Shown piece after piece: positions 10,384-23,194 of a stretch of DNA of 64,000 nt. Source of the DNA: Fratercula arctica (lineage: Eukaryota; Chordata; Aves; Charadriiformes; Alcidae); contig CANTUZ010000025.1 of the NCBI GenBank assembly GCA_947846985.1, positions 4,772,100 to 4,836,099 on the forward strand, written 5' to 3'. Position 1 is the first letter of the stretch; each line of letters opens with the position of its first letter. The notes below the pieces were generated by a model that was not told the origin of the DNA, did no database searches, and saw only the letters and a program-made list of their open reading frames with translations. The position numbers were made by a program, and so were the translations under genes.

Positions 10384-12691
10384 AGCTGGAGTCCATGGAG
10401 CTCCACCTGGGGATGGATGAAGAGCCAATGGAGAGCTTACAGGTCAAGATTAAAGGGAACACAGGGGCAGGTGACATTACAGTAAGGGTCTGCTACAGGC
10501 CACCTGACCAGGATGACAGAGTGGTATGAGGCCTTCCATAGACAGATAGGAGCAGCCTTGCGTTTACAGACCCTGGTCCTCATGGGGGACTTCAACCACC
10601 CCGATATCTGTTGGAAGGACAACACAGCAGGGCATGAGAAATCCAGGAAGTTCTTGGAATGTGTTGATGACAAATTTATTCTTCAAATGGTAGAGGAACC
10701 AAAGAGGAGAGGAGCCATGCTGGACCTTGTCCTTACCAACAAGGAGCGGCTGCAGCTCAAGGGTAGCCTTGGCTGCAGTGATCATGAAATGGGAGAGTTC
10801 AAGATCCTTAGGGGAGTGAGGAGGGTGTGCAGCAAGCTCACTACCCTGGACTTCAGGTGAACAGACTTTGGCCTCTTGAGGGACCTGCTTGGCAGGGTAA
10901 CATGGGAAAAAGTACTGGAGGGGAGGGGGGCCCAAGAAAGCTGGTTAGTATTCAAGGACCGCTTCCTCCAAGCTCAGGAGCGGTGCATCCCAAGAAAGAA
11001 CAAGTCAGGCAAAAAAGCCAGGAGGCCTGCATGGATGAACAAGGAGCTCCTGGACAAACTCAAACACAAAAAGGAAGCCTACAGAGGGTGGAAGCAAAGA
11101 CAGGCAGCCTGGAGGAATACAGAGAAATTATCCAAGCAGCCAAGGATCAGGTTAGGAAAGCCAAAGCCCAGATAGAGTTAAATCTGGACAGGGACATCAA
11201 GGGCAACAAGAAAAGCTTCTGTAGGTATGTCAGGGACAAAAGGAAGACTAGGGAAGATGTGTGTCCTCTCAGGAAGGATACAGGAGACCTGGTCACACAG
11301 AATATGGAGAAGGCTGAGGTACTGAATGACTTCTTCGCCTTGGTCTTCACTGGCAAGGGTTCCAGCTACACACCGCCCAAGTTGCAGAAGGCAAAGGCAG
11401 AGTCTATGAGAATGAAGAACCGCCCACTGTAGGACAAGTTCAGGTTTGAAACCATCTGAGGAACCTGAAGGTGTACAAGTCCATGGGACCTGATGAAATC
11501 CATCCATGGGTCCTGAGGGAACTGGTGGATGGAGTTGCTAAGCTGCTTTCCATTATATTTGAAAAGTTGTGGCAGTCCAGTGAAGTTCCCGCTGACTGGA
11601 AAAGGGGAAACAGAACCCCCATTTTCAAAAAGGGAAAAAAGGAAGACCCGGGGAACTACAGGCTGGTCAGTCTCACCTCTGTGCCTGGCAAGATCATGGA
11701 GCAGATCCTCCTGGAAACTCTCCTGAGGCACATAGAAAATAAGCACGTGGTTGGTGTCAGCCAACATGGCTTCACCAAAGGCAAGTCATGCCTGAAAAAT
11801 TTGGTGGCCTTCTATGACGGAGTTACAGCATTGGTGGATAAGTGGAGAGCAGCAAACATCATTTACCTGGACTTATGCAAAGCATTTGACACTCTCCCGC
11901 AAGACATCCTGGTCTCTAAATTGGAAAAGTATGGATTTGATGGATGGACCACTAGGTGGATAAGGAACTGGCTAGATGGCCACACTCAAAGGGTTACGGT
12001 CAACGGCTCAATGTCCAAGTGGAAACCAGTGATGAGTGGCATCCCTCAGGGGTCGGTACTGAGACCAGTGCTGTTTAACATCTTTGTCGTCGACATGGAC
12101 AGAGGGATTGAGTGCACCCTCAGCAAGTTTACCAATGACACCAAGCTGTGAGGTGCGGTCGACACGCTGGAGGGAAGTTCAACCAGGCCAAGTGCAAGGT
12201 CCTGCACCTGGGTCATGGCAATCCCAGTCATAAATACAGGCTGGGTGGAGAATGGATTGAAGCGTGGCCAGCAGGTCAAGGGAGGTGATTCTGCCCCTCT
12301 ACTCTGCTCTGGTGAGACCCCACCTGGAGTACTGCATGCAGCTCTGGAGTCCTCAGCACAAGAAGGACATGGACCTGTTGGAACGGGTCCAGCAGAGGGC
12401 CACAAAGATGATCAGAGGGCTGGAGCGCCTCTCCTATGAGGACAGGCTGAGAGAGTTGGGGCTGTTCAGCCTGGAGAAGAGAAGGCTCCGGGGAGACCTT
12501 ATAGTGGCCTTCCAGTACCTAAAGGGGGCCTACAGGAGGGATGGGGAGGGACTCTTTATGAGGGAGCGTAATGATAGGATGAGGGGTAATGGTTTCAAAC
12601 TGAGAGAGGGGAGATTTAGATTAGATATTAGGAAGAAATTCTTTACTGTGAGGGTGGTGAGGCACTGGAACCGGTTGCCCGGAGAAGTTGT
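10384..12691 (+). mobile_element. CR1 LINE copy C (ORF2, broken, internal deletions)
   Basis: Starts in the ORF2 endonuclease (ESMELHLGMDEE block) and runs through the RT to shortly before the 3' end. The RT core at 11471-12151 stays open for 226 codons, with [34 protein letters not shown] and GIPQGSVL. The catalytic FADD reads FTND at about 12130-12141. Two internal deletions are visible by comparison with copies at 5.2 and 61.9 kb, near 12,170 and 12,257. The 3' terminus is missing: at 12,691 the sequence passes directly into an LTR fragment. Confidence 0.85.
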
Positions 12692-12981
12692 GAATCCAGT
12701 TTCCACCCATCACTGAGTCCAGTCTGAGACTTCCCCAGTACCTGCCAGTGACGTGATCATCATTCCGGGAGCTTGATACGGTTTTGTATATATCGTATAT
12801 ATTTCATTATTTTCTTATTAATATTATATTTTGCTTTTATTATTTTATTATTAATATTTAATTAGTTTAGTTTCTTTTTCAACCCATAAGTTCTCTCTCT
12901 CATTCTCTCTCCTCTCCTCTGAAGGGAGATAGGTTAGAGATAGCATCTGTTTGTTTAGTGGCCAGCCCAGCCCAAACCATG
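12692..12981 (+). mobile_element. 3' part of LTR (22,463 family)
   Basis: Matches the downstream part of the LTRs at 22,463 and 51,433: 'ccagtttccaccca', 'gagtccagtctgagac', 'gatacggttttgtatata', the T-rich tract, the pyrimidine-rich stretch and 'ccaaaccatg'. The upstream two thirds are missing and the last bases (normally ...catgaca) are changed. The join to CR1 copy C lies at a shared 'gttgtg/ctgtgg', suggesting an illegitimate junction. Confidence 0.8.
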
Positions 12982-13186
12982 TAACCGAAAGAGCCCTACC
13001 ACTCAGTTGTCAAACCCAAACAAAACCTCCCTTTGCTACTCTCCTTATTTCTGGTCATTACTGGCTATGTGACTCCAGTGCTTATAAGGCCTTACCCCCT
13101 CAAGGAGAGGTACTTGTACTCTGTGTATTTCACCCCCTGATGCCTTTGGAACGAAAAATTTATCTGCTTATATCTTCTACTACTCT

Positions 13187-13755
13187 TGTGGTTTAATCCC
13201 AGCCAGCTGCTAAGCCCCACAGCTGCTCTCTCACTACTCACCAGTGTGATGGGGAAGAGAATCAGAAGGGTAAAGGTGTGAAAACTTGTGAGTCAAGATA
13301 AAGACAGTTTAATAGGTAAGGCAAAATCTGTGCATGCAAGCAAAGCAAAATTCGTTCACTGCTTCCCATCAGCAAGCAGATGTTTAGTCATCTCCAGGAA
13401 AGCAAGGCTTCATCATCTGTAACAGTTACTTGGGAAGACAAATGCCATCACTCTGAACATCCCTCACTTCCTTCTTCTTCCCCCAGCTTTTATTTCTGAG
13501 ACTGATGTCATATGGTATGGAATATTCCTTTGGTCAGTTTAGATCAGCTGTCCCATCTGTTTTCCTTCCCATCTTGTGCACTGCCAGCCTACTTACTGGC
13601 AGGGCAATGTGAGAAGCAGAGGCGGCCTTGACTCTGTGTAAGCACTGTTCAGCGGTAACTAAAACATCAATGTGTTTTCATCACAAATCCAAAACACAGC
13701 ACCATACAAGCTACTATGAAGAAAATAAACTATCCCAGCCAAAACCAGTATAACA
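13187..13755 (-). mobile_element. Solo LTR, 16,513 family, antisense
   Basis: The reverse complement begins like the LTR at 16,513 (…GGCTGGGATAG, ATTTTCTTCATAGTAGC) and ends with GGCTGGGATTAAACCACA. Inside lie the shared 'tggaatattcctttggtcag' region and the pyrimidine-rich part. A same-family 5' end in the opposite orientation begins 3 bp after it, so the two face each other head to head. No perfect target duplication was found. Confidence 0.8.
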
Positions 13756-13758
13756 ACC

Positions 13759-13850
13759 TGTGCTGATTTTGGCTGGGATAGAGTTAATTTTCTTCATAGT
13801 AGCTAGTATGGGGCTATGGTTTTGTTGGGATTATTAACCTTGGTGGTTGC
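13759..13850 (+). mobile_element. 5' end of a 16,513-family LTR (inverted partner)
   Basis: TGTGCTGATTTTGGCTGGGA begins a second, sense-oriented copy of the LTR 5' end that pairs as an inverted repeat with the end of the antisense LTR just before it. The similarity fades within about 100 bp ('ctagtatggggctatg' is the last clear match). Sequence from about 13,850 to 13,985 is unassigned. Confidence 0.6.
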
Positions 13851-13984
13851 ATATACGTTGGTTCAGCTGATCTTATGCTGTGGCAAATTGGTCTATGAGG
13901 GGATGAAATAAGGTGTGGCTCAAGTGGAGGCCAGAGTAATAACACTGAGTGCATTGGGGGATGAGGAAGAAGAGAAGGAAGAAG

Positions 13985-14172
13985 TGCTTGGACTAATGAA
14001 TATAAAGGATTATGAAGTCTAGAGGCAAGAACAGATGATGGGACAGCACAGCCTATGTAATGATTGATCCTGGGCTCCCAGGAGTCATGAGCAGGGTGCC
14101 TGCGGCCCTTCTACTCTGTTCTAGACCTTTAAGAGAAAGATGGTGTGAGACTATAAGTCTCAAAGGGGGAAA
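13985..14172 (+). mobile_element. ERV 3' internal end with polypurine tract
   Basis: A short coding-like stretch (in one frame KRKMV-DYKSQRGK) leads to the purine run aaagggggaaa at 14162-14172, directly before an LTR start. This arrangement is that of an env C-terminus and 3' polypurine tract. Upstream retroviral genes are not present. Confidence 0.5.
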
Positions 14173-14590
14173 TGTGGAAGTAGTTAATGTATCATAGGCT
14201 GTTGTAGGCCTCACTAGTTAAGAAATACATGTCAGCATGACCTAATGGCATCACTGATTCAGCATGATTTAATTAAGTAGAATGAAATATTTGCAAAAAA
14301 GAGGTACTGTCTAGAGCTTCCTTATCTGACTTTCTGGAGTCTCCCTACATGAAGCAATCCATGTGACCGCTCTGTTGCAATTTTCTATAGTCCTGCTTAT
14401 CTGACATGGTTTGGTGAAGAACAAGTTGTATAACCCAAAAGTATATAAACTCTGTAACTGCCCCATTTGGGCACAGAGCATATCAGCAAAGTCTGTCACA
14501 CTGCTGCTCTGTGTTCTCTCCTATAGCTATAGTAATAAACTGCTTCTGTTCTGACCTGATCAAAATTGCATTCCGGGTATTTCTGCAACA
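14173..14590 (+). mobile_element. 3' LTR of an ERV fragment (418 bp)
   Basis: Starts TGTGGAAGTAG after a polypurine tract and ends TATTTCTGCAACA. A TATA-type box (gtatataaac) is near 14442, and an AATAAA lies near 14533, which sets the R region. No 5' partner LTR or target duplication was found. Confidence 0.65.
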
Positions 14591-16512
14591 AGGGTGAGAG
14601 CACAGGAGGGTCAGCTATTAGGACCAGCAGAGTGCTGGCCAGCTGTGTGTGTGAGTGAGATGGACTGTACCAGCAACTGGAGTAGGACTGAAATGGCTGA
14701 TTGAAGAACAAAGTGCAGAGGGATATGAAGACTTGACTTTGAAGTTGTTTTTCTTAGATATCTAGATATAACAATAAAGAGCTACATGGAGATGCTCAAG
14801 AAACTTGATTCAAATTAACTGGTAGTCTGACTTCAGAGATGCTGGTGAATGTCTGTAAACATTAGACTAGACAGATGTATTTGCTAAACCAAACTTTCAT
14901 GCTGAGTAGATACTTTAATCCTTGGTGAGAACATAATTGTAAAATCGCCTTGGTAATTAATGTTTTTAAATGTTTCATTAAAACCAGTCAAAATTCTTTG
15001 CTCTTTTGTGGACTATGCAAAGGCGGCACTTTAATATCTTCAATGAAGTTAAAATATTGTAGCTGACATCTTCAATGTTTAAGCTATATTTACAGTGTGG
15101 ACTGAAATCTCTTAGGGGGGCAACAGAGCCAATTTTAAAGTTGCTATCTAAAATATGGTCCATGCATGAAAGCCTGGAATTTCTTGGGGTTAATTTTATC
15201 ATGTGACAAAATAGTCTTCAGTGCAGTGTGCTAAGTGTAACCCTGCATGTACCTGCAGTGAAGCAAAACAATTGAATTCAGAGCAGGATCTCGGGGCTCC
15301 TCAGTGCTATCAGTTCTGACTATTTCCCTGAGGTGGGGCTGCACCTTTTCTACTACAGTCCGTGGTGTAAGTAACAGGAAATACAGCTTCTAATAATTAA
15401 CTTCAGCTTTAATGTTTATTTTGCTGCTGCAGGCATGGGCTTTGATCCTTGTAGAGAGGGGATAAAGACAATCCAGAAGGAAATGAGCAATAGGAAGAGA
15501 AAAGAAATAGAGGAAGAAGAGGAGTAGGTGAGCATGTGTCAACAACCAGTGTTAGTAAATGAGGACCCATGTTTTCATTGTGATCCACAGAGACTACTGT
15601 ATTCATACTAAGCCCTCCTAAAATAACTTGTTCTCTGTGTGGGCGTCCGGCTCCCAGATGGACAGAACATTGATTTAGTAAATACTTGTCTTTCTCTAGG
15701 AAAATCAGAATCTCAAAAGATTACTGAAAAAGGTAAATAAAAAGGTATGAGTACATTGAATATTCAAAGCTTTAGGTGTGAGGGTGAATTGACGCCTACA
15801 GGGGTGTGTGAGGGAGGCTAACAAAGGAAAATAGGAGGAGGGTGATGGTATCTGAGCAGTTAAGAGTTACAGCCTACTCTTGGTCTTTAGGCTGTTATCC
15901 CTGAATCTCAACAGATACTTGAAAATTAAACCTCATCTTTATGGTATGCTTGTTTGTGACTAACACTTAATGCAAAAAGTTCACTGCTAAAAGAAAATGT
16001 ACATGTAGAGCTGTGTATTAGTGTAGACTACTAAAAGCAGATTAGCAAGGCTTCCATCACTTAGAGACAAATGTCTTTGAGTTATGAGCCTTATGCTTTC
16101 CTTTGAACATAAGTTTTTCATTTTGTCAGGTATTACAAAAGTATATAGCTTGAAAGTAATTCTGTTAATTCTTTGGGGTAGACTTTTATGGTTCCTCACT
16201 TTTCCTGTTAGATACTAGCATGTCTGTGACCATAACTACATTCCTACCACTAAAATTCTGGAATATCACTTGTGAAGATAATGTTTGAAAGCATTTTGGA
16301 AGACAGCATTTCAAGAAAATTAACATTAAATTCATTAGCATCTGTATTGTTTAATTCACTGGCCTCTGATCTGAACATTGAGTACAATGAATCCACTTGT
16401 CAAAGATGACCTATGAATAGTGTTATGTGGTAGAAGGTAAATAATAATGTTCCTCTGTCACTTTGAAAGGGGTGGGGGAAAACCCTGGTGTGGTTCTGAC
16501 TTTAAATTATGA
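14591..16512. other. Unassigned AT-rich stretch
   Basis: I see no gene, no LTR with clear borders and no CR1 tail here. Short open frames are unremarkable. Confidence 0.4.
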
Positions 16513-17065
16513 TGTACTGGGTTTGGCTGGGATGGAGTTAATTTTCTTCATAGCAGCTGGTATGGCACCATGCTTCACATTTGTGACTACAACAGTATTG
16601 ATAACACACTGTTTTAGCTATTGCTGAAGTGCTTACGCAACATCAAGACCTTCTCTTTTTCTCACTCTGCCCCTCCAGTGAGTAGGCTGAGGGTAGGCAA
16701 GAAGTTGGGAGGAGACACAACCAGGCAGCTGACCTGAACCGATCAAAGAGATATTCCATGACATATAATGTCATGCTCAGCAATAAAAATGGAGGGGAGT
16801 TTTTGTTGAGTAGGTAGTCATTGCTCAGGGACTGGTTGGACATCAGTCTACTTGTGGGAGGTGGTGAGTGATTACCTTTGCATCATTTGTTTTGGTTTTT
16901 CTTTTTTCTTCCTCTTTTTCTTTGCTTTTTAAACTATTTTTATCTTGACCCGTGTGTTTTCTTGCTTTTGTTCTTCTTATTTTCTTCCCCCATCTTGCTG
17001 GGGGGTGGTGGTGGGGAAGTGAGCAGCTGTGTGGGGCTTAGTTGCCAGACAGGGTCAGCCCAGCA
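16513..17065 (+). mobile_element. Solo LTR (553 bp), probable TSD tatga/tatgc
   Basis: Begins TGTACTGGGTTTGGCTGGGA and ends GGGTCAGCCCAGCA. The 5-bp flanks tatga (16508-16512) and tatgc (17066-17070) match at four of five bases. An aataaaaat motif lies near 16,783. This is the reference copy for the commonest LTR family in the window; other copies are at 13,187, 24,321, 52,284, 55,955, 59,328 and 60,311. Confidence 0.8.
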
Positions 17066-19410
17066 TATGCAACTACCAGTCTAAACCTATTTCTCTATTT
17101 GTTTCATTATATTCAAATAATCAACACATGATTTCTTTTATTTGGTGGACACTTAGTATTATGAAAGTTGTGGATTTTGCTGCTGACATGCACTTGGAAA
17201 GAGCTTGAGTTTTGTAGTGTACTCATAGAAAGGCATGAAACTTCAGACGTTCTTGCTCTGCTTTTCTTTCTGAGTTGGAGCTGTGCCTGTGAACTGATTC
17301 TGCAGTTCCAGGAAACACCCAGGGGTTTTACTGTTGAGGGGCACTCTCAACAAACTGATTTTATTTGATGTCTGTTGAGATAGTCAGAGCTCTGTGCTGT
17401 GATGCCAATAAACACAGACTTGCTTTAATTTCCTCTGGTATGACTCAATAAAATTCATGCCAATAAGCTGTTAAGTGCTAATGATTTTTTCAAGTCTCTT
17501 GATCTCTATTGGTTTTACTGCTTTACTTGTGTCCTAAATTGTACTTTTGTCACCTACACTGAAAACAGCAATCTACCAGTAGACAAACTTTATGCCTTCT
17601 GTATCTCATCAACCTCACCCTTCTAAGTGAGGTGTATTTCTAGTATAGAAGATGCTATCTATGAAGATATACATACCTTGCTCTCTTCCTTTTTATTTTG
17701 TCCTGTAACAAGCAAACAAAAGCTGTCATTGTTAAACTTCTTGGAAATGTTTTTCATCTTGTACTTTTTTGTTGCCTGTTATGCTCACCTGAATGGTTTA
17801 CTGTGTTGTATTCAAATTTTCCTATCACTGCATATTCCTTTTGCATGTTGGTCATCTTTCAACTCATCCATATAAACAGTTAATTCTGTTTTACTACTTC
17901 ATGTGGCTCACAGCCCACTACTTGTGTGCTTTCATCTCTGGTGTGTAATTAGCAGTCATGTCTCCTTATTTGTTTGATAGTGTAACAAGTATTTTCCTCA
18001 TGTTAATTTCACTTCCAGTATTATATTCTATAATTTTCTATGTATCTTGAATATGATCCCATTAAATTTCTATCTTTAATTATGAGAATTCTTTTCTTAC
18101 TAACTTTTCCTCAGTTACCTGCTCATCAATTATTTGAATAGATCTGGATTTCTTTCATGGAAAATCATGTCTTTTTAATTTTAGCTGTATCTTTAACTGT
18201 TTTTATCAGAAAACATTAGAGTACAAGTAACTCGGGTTTAAATAGCCTATCTAGATTTTTTTTTAATCTCATGAAAGGAATGGCTGCTAATAGAAATGTC
18301 TGTGTGATGGGGAGAAGTTGAAATTTTTTTCCTTGGACAACTTAGATTTGTGTCCCTTATTCCAAAACTGTGTGGCCCTTATTCCAAGTATTACTTAAAT
18401 TTTTGTGTATATAGGAAGCCTGTCTCAAGGCATTTCTATAACTATAACCTCTTCTACTTACAATAGAGGATTATACACCATGCTTTAATGAGGATTTAAA
18501 AAATAGTTGTATGGAATTGGCATGCTTCAACATTTCTGTACTGGGGGAAATGTTTGATGCAAACTTAAGTGAGAGCCTTCTATATTTTCTTCCTATGAGG
18601 TAAAAGGGACCTGGAGACATCTGTTTCTGGCCAATAAACACAAGGTGAGAGTGTCATGCTTTCCTTCCATGGATCCCTTTACAGTGTTTTAGGGTCAGTC
18701 TTTACTGCTGCCTGTAGCGTCCAGTGGAGTGGTGAGCAGTTGCAGGAAGGCTGCTGCAACTCTAACTCCCTGAGACATCTAAGTTTTGTCATGTAAACTT
18801 CCAGTTTCATCTGGGTAACTACTATTACAGCCTTGTCCGTCTCCATGTACTGCCCAGTACTGTGCTCCAAGCTCTGAGGAAGCTCAGGCACTTACCACTT
18901 CTGCTCTCCCATGTGTACTGACCACAAGACACTTCATGACAGACTGGGAGGTTTCATAAGATAGCCCTGGATTTTTAAATTTGGTTATCTCCCAAATTAA
19001 TGTCAGGTTGACTCTAAGAATATCAGCATCTAAGGGGAAAAGAAAGCATTTTCCTTTGTGTCCCTTTGCCAAAGAGTGTAGAAACAAACAACAAAACTGA
19101 TACCATATATCTAAAATGAATGGTCATGATGATGTGTTTAAATTAGTCTAGTTTAAATGCACTCTCCACCAGTTGCTGTATTTAAATTTGTCAGCAAGTC
19201 TTCATGACTGAGGTCCTAGACCAAGCACCCATGCAACTAGTGGGCTAAAGAAATATTTCCTATGCAAAGAATGTGTTGATTAAACTTAAGACTCTAGGTT
19301 AACAATTATTAGTCCAGTTACAATTGTTAATAACACTTATAGTTCAGATTATCCAGTTATTACAACTCAGTCCGGCCCAAACCACGACACTTATGATGAA
19401 TATTAAGCTC
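17066..19410. other. Unassigned AT-rich stretch
   Basis: No recognisable coding region. Just before the next LTR, 19,370-19,388 reads gcccaaaccacgaca, the usual 3' terminus of several avian LTRs, so an old LTR end may lie there. Confidence 0.35.
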
Positions 19411-20057
19411 TGTCCTGGGTTGAGCAACACAGGACTAATTTCTCTTCTAATGCTGGGGGAAAACTCCACTTTTGGAAGACTCTAGTGTCTGAATTTGTGA
19501 AAATATTTACTTTATAGCCAGCTAGGCTATGTGGGATTCATGGTCTCAGTGTTTTCAAGCCTTGCCAGGTGCAGGGATGAGGAGGAGCAAGGCCTGGGCA
19601 TTTGACCCAGGCTGGCCAACAGGATTATTTGATACCATGAACATCACATTTGATATAAATTAGAAAGTTTGCTGCGTAGTCTCTTTCTCCCTTGATGGCA
19701 GCAGTCCAAAGAACTCCTTGCCCCAGTGCCGGACCCCTGAGGCCTTCCCTTCCTCCCGAAGCCACAGAGCTCGCAGTGTCTGACATTTGCTGTCCACTGC
19801 TGGGAGTGCACAGCTTCCTACTGATATAAATGGCTGAGTATAATTCTTGTATATCTTATATTACTATTGGGATCAATACTGGTTCTTTATTATTATTGTT
19901 AATTATTTAGTCTTATCCTATTAAATCTATTTATATTTCAACCCTCATGTTTCCTTGCTTTCCCTGATTTCCCTTTACAGGTAGGGAGGGGTCATCGGGT
20001 GATAGAATAATTGTCTAAATGACAATAAATTGTTATGGGTTTTTTCAAACCATAACA
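19411..20057 (+). mobile_element. Solo LTR (647 bp), TSD agctc
   Basis: TGTCCTGGGTTGAGC at the 5' end, CAAACCATAACA at the 3' end, with perfect duplication agctc at 19406-19410 and 20058-20062. A separate family from the 22,463 LTR, although both begin TGTCCTGG and end in an AAACCAT-ACA motif. Confidence 0.9.
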
Positions 20058-20062
20058 AGCTC

Positions 20063-21497
20063 CCTAGTGAATTTTCTGTGCAAGTGATATGTAGACACTG
20101 CTTGCTGTTCTAGCACCAGCCAATGGCAGATAAATTTCAAACATAAGATGAGGAAAGAATAAAAGTACTTCCAAAAGCTTATACAGTGTTAACTGAATGC
20201 AGAATAAATCATATTGGCAAAAGCACCTGCTGTGACCTAATACCAGATAGCAGACATTTGAGCTAAGATGAGTTGTTTTGTTGGTTGTATGTAAATGAAG
20301 AACTTAGTAGTTTAAGACTGAATGTTAGGTGCTTTAAATAGGTTGACACACTGATTCAGTGACACAGATTAAAATTAAAATTCAGCGATGAATTTTATAA
20401 TGATAAAGTTAAGATACATTAATGTAGCACTGACAAGGAAAACAAATCTTCTGAGATTCCAAATACTGACATGCCAAAACAATAGCCCCAGATAAGAGTC
20501 AAAACATATTCTGTATATTATGTATGTTTGACAAAGGAAATACAGAGTAGTAGAAAATATTTGCTTGTTAGCAGCACCTTGTGTATGTGAGATGAGGAGT
20601 AGATCTCAATAGGGCAACAGTAAAGTTTGTTATTACATTGAATGTGTGTCCATTGGGAATCAAACTTATCTGCATATCAATACTTGAATTCATGGAATAA
20701 CTGCCCCTTTAACTTCCTTAAATCTAAATCCTTAAATACATTTTAAATTCACTAGCATCTTTCTCTTCCTTCTATCACAGTTATATGAATATTAGTAGGT
20801 ACTCAACTTTTTCCTCAATGAGGAGGAAAAAATAAGTTCTTCCTATATAGTAGCATAGTGACATTGATAGATGTTTCATGTTCATAAAGCAATTCACTGA
20901 AAACCAGCTAAGGTTAAGAGGAGCAATGTCCATCCTTATTCCATTGGACAAGATACTTCCCATTATTAGTAAATGACTTTGGAGTAATATATGTTTGGAT
21001 TACTTAAGACTCTACAGTATTGAATTATTGTAGAATTTATGGAGAAGTATTTTGCTAAGAAAAATGGCAAGGATTATGTTGATACTTTGAATTGAGCCAT
21101 AGTGTGATTTTTTTTCAAGGAAGATGAGTGCTGCAGACTCTCCTGTGACTGCTGAACATAGCAATTAAGAGGCAAAGCATGGTGTCAGATTTACTAATGA
21201 AATAAACAGTATCACTGCAAATGAATCTAACATCTATCTTTTGCTCATCTCTTATTTCTGTAATCCATGCATTAATAACACCAAAGACCAAGCCAGTAAA
21301 ATGTTGTTCTGTCCTATCTTTCTTCTGTTTTCTACAAGGCTGTGTCACAAGTTAATAATATCCCTTAAAGTGGCAGTGTCCCAGGAACGTAAAAATATAT
21401 GTAAGTATGTAAATGTCAAAAAAATGATTTATGTTTGCTTTTTAACTTGCAATTAAAGGAATTTTCAAGTTCGTGTATTTTAGCCTTTGTGTCTGTT
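20063..21497. other. Unassigned AT-rich stretch
   Basis: No gene or repeat border recognised between the LTR and the hAT element. Confidence 0.35.
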
Positions 21498-21505
21498 ATC
21501 TAGAA

Positions 21506-22462
21506 CAGTAGTCTCCAAAGTGGGGTGCGCACATCAATCCATTGGGGTGTGTGAAGAAAATATTGGATCTTCTCTTCATGTTTCTTTTTTATCTTAAAAG
21601 AAAGAGACTAAGCTTTATTAATTTAATCATTAATCATTATTTAATATATGGCTTGATACTGGCACCCTCATTCAGTCTGTATGTATGTCAGACAGAAGAG
21701 AGGGTGTTCCACAACGTGGAGGGGTTCACAGGGGCACCCTCACTCATTCATTTACTTTTATCATATTGCAATGTATTGCAGTTTACGTGTGCCTGGTTAA
21801 GTGGATTTACAGAGTATGTTATCTAGTTTTAACTAAACTAACCCCCACAAAATGGACATGTGGTTTAAAAAGATTCCTGCAAAGAAATCAAGGATTGAAG
21901 ATAATACTAATAATGCAAAAACAAGCAAACAAGAAAATTACAGAACTGATACTTCTCCTAGTAGGAGTACTCTGTCAGACACATTACGAGGTAAAAACAA
22001 TGATGGTCTAATCAGATCTGACAAGAAGTGGGCCAAAAATTTGAAATTATCAAAAAGACTATTTGAAATATGAATTTACACCCACTATTGTCAACAATGA
22101 ACCTTGCTCTAAGAGTACAGATTGTGGCTTGAGATATTAGCTAATGATAGTATGAAGCCATAACAATTAACAAGACATTTAAAAACTAAGCATCTGGAAA
22201 ATGAAGACAAAACTCTACATTTTTTCCAGCGATGTTTCAAGTCATGTCCAGTACTTTACAAAATTTCTCTAACCTTAATGTTAAATATTTAGAAGCCTCT
22301 GTTGAGGTTTAAGAACAAAAGACAAAAAGCCACATTGGGGAAACGCTTGTTCTTCCTGCCGTGGTAAAAATGGCTAAAATAATATAATGGAAAACAATAT
22401 GGTGACAAACTAAAATACATTCCTTAATCAGCAAATACCATTGGAAGACGCATAGAAATTGC
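21506..22462 (+). pseudogene. hAT-Charlie transposon remnant with BED-finger transposase fragment
   Basis: The 5' terminus cagtagtctccaaagtgggg resembles Charlie terminal repeats. It is preceded by atctagaa (21498-21505), which fits the nTCTAGAn target preference known for hAT-Charlie elements. The sense strand encodes transposase pieces in shifting frames: MDMWFKKIPAKK at 21852, then a BED zinc-finger end reading ANDSMKP and RHLKTKHLE near 22,140-22,200, and then blocks toward the catalytic part ending NTIGRRIEIA at 22,437-22,466. The LTR at 22,463 cuts it, and I did not find the remainder beyond. Confidence 0.7.
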
Positions 22463-23194
22463 TGTCCTGGTTTGAGGTAAAACAGAACCAATTTTCTTTT
22501 CAGTAATTTTACTTTTCAGTCAAGTGTCCTCTAACTGAACTCTCTGAAATTAATGGCATATTTTTCAGACGGTGTCTGCTTCTAGCAGATAACGTCTGAT
22601 GTTTATAGCTAATACCAAGGAATGGTATGCAGAGAGACTCTTGCTTATACTTCTTGCTATAACAACCAAGATCAGCTAACTTTGTTAATTTGCCCCGTTG
22701 GAGGGTTGGAAGCAGAAAAGTGTAGAGGGGTCCCACCTGCAGGGAGGAGCGGACAGGACAGGTGACCCCAAACTGACCAACAGGGCTATTCCATCCCATC
22801 TGCCCCATGCTCAGTATAAAAGCTGAGGGATCAAAGGGTCAGCCCTCTTCCTTCAGTGGTCGATGTCCAAGGAGGACTCTGTCTGTTCGTCTGCCTTTGA
22901 TCCCAATCCATGTGTTCCTGATTCCATCTGTGGAATCCAGTTTCCACCCATTGCTGAGTCCAGTCTGAGATTTCCCCAGTGCCTGCTGGTGATGTGATCA
23001 TCATCCTGGGAGCTCGATACGGTTTTGTATATATTGTATATTTTTCATTATTTTATTAATATTTTTATTAAAGTAGTTTAGGTTTTTCTAAACTCATAAG
23101 TCTCTTTATATCTCTTCTTCCACTCCTTGGAGAGAGAGGTGGGAGAGACCATCTGTTGTTTATCTCAGTGGCCAATCTGGCCCAAACCATGACA
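22463..23194 (+). mobile_element. Solo LTR (732 bp), TGTCCTGGTTTGAGG family
   Basis: Starts TGTCCTGGTTTGAGG and ends CCCAAACCATGACA. A TATA-type box cagtataaaagctgag lies near 22,813. Full-length relative at 51,433; 3' part at 12,692; variant 5' ends at 50,724. The flanks attgc and catgg do not match, so one flank may have been lost, which would also explain why the hAT transposase does not resume. Confidence 0.85.

Noticed and set aside
22463..23194. Target duplication attgc for the LTR inside the hAT element
   Set aside because: The right flank reads catgg, so no duplication is present.
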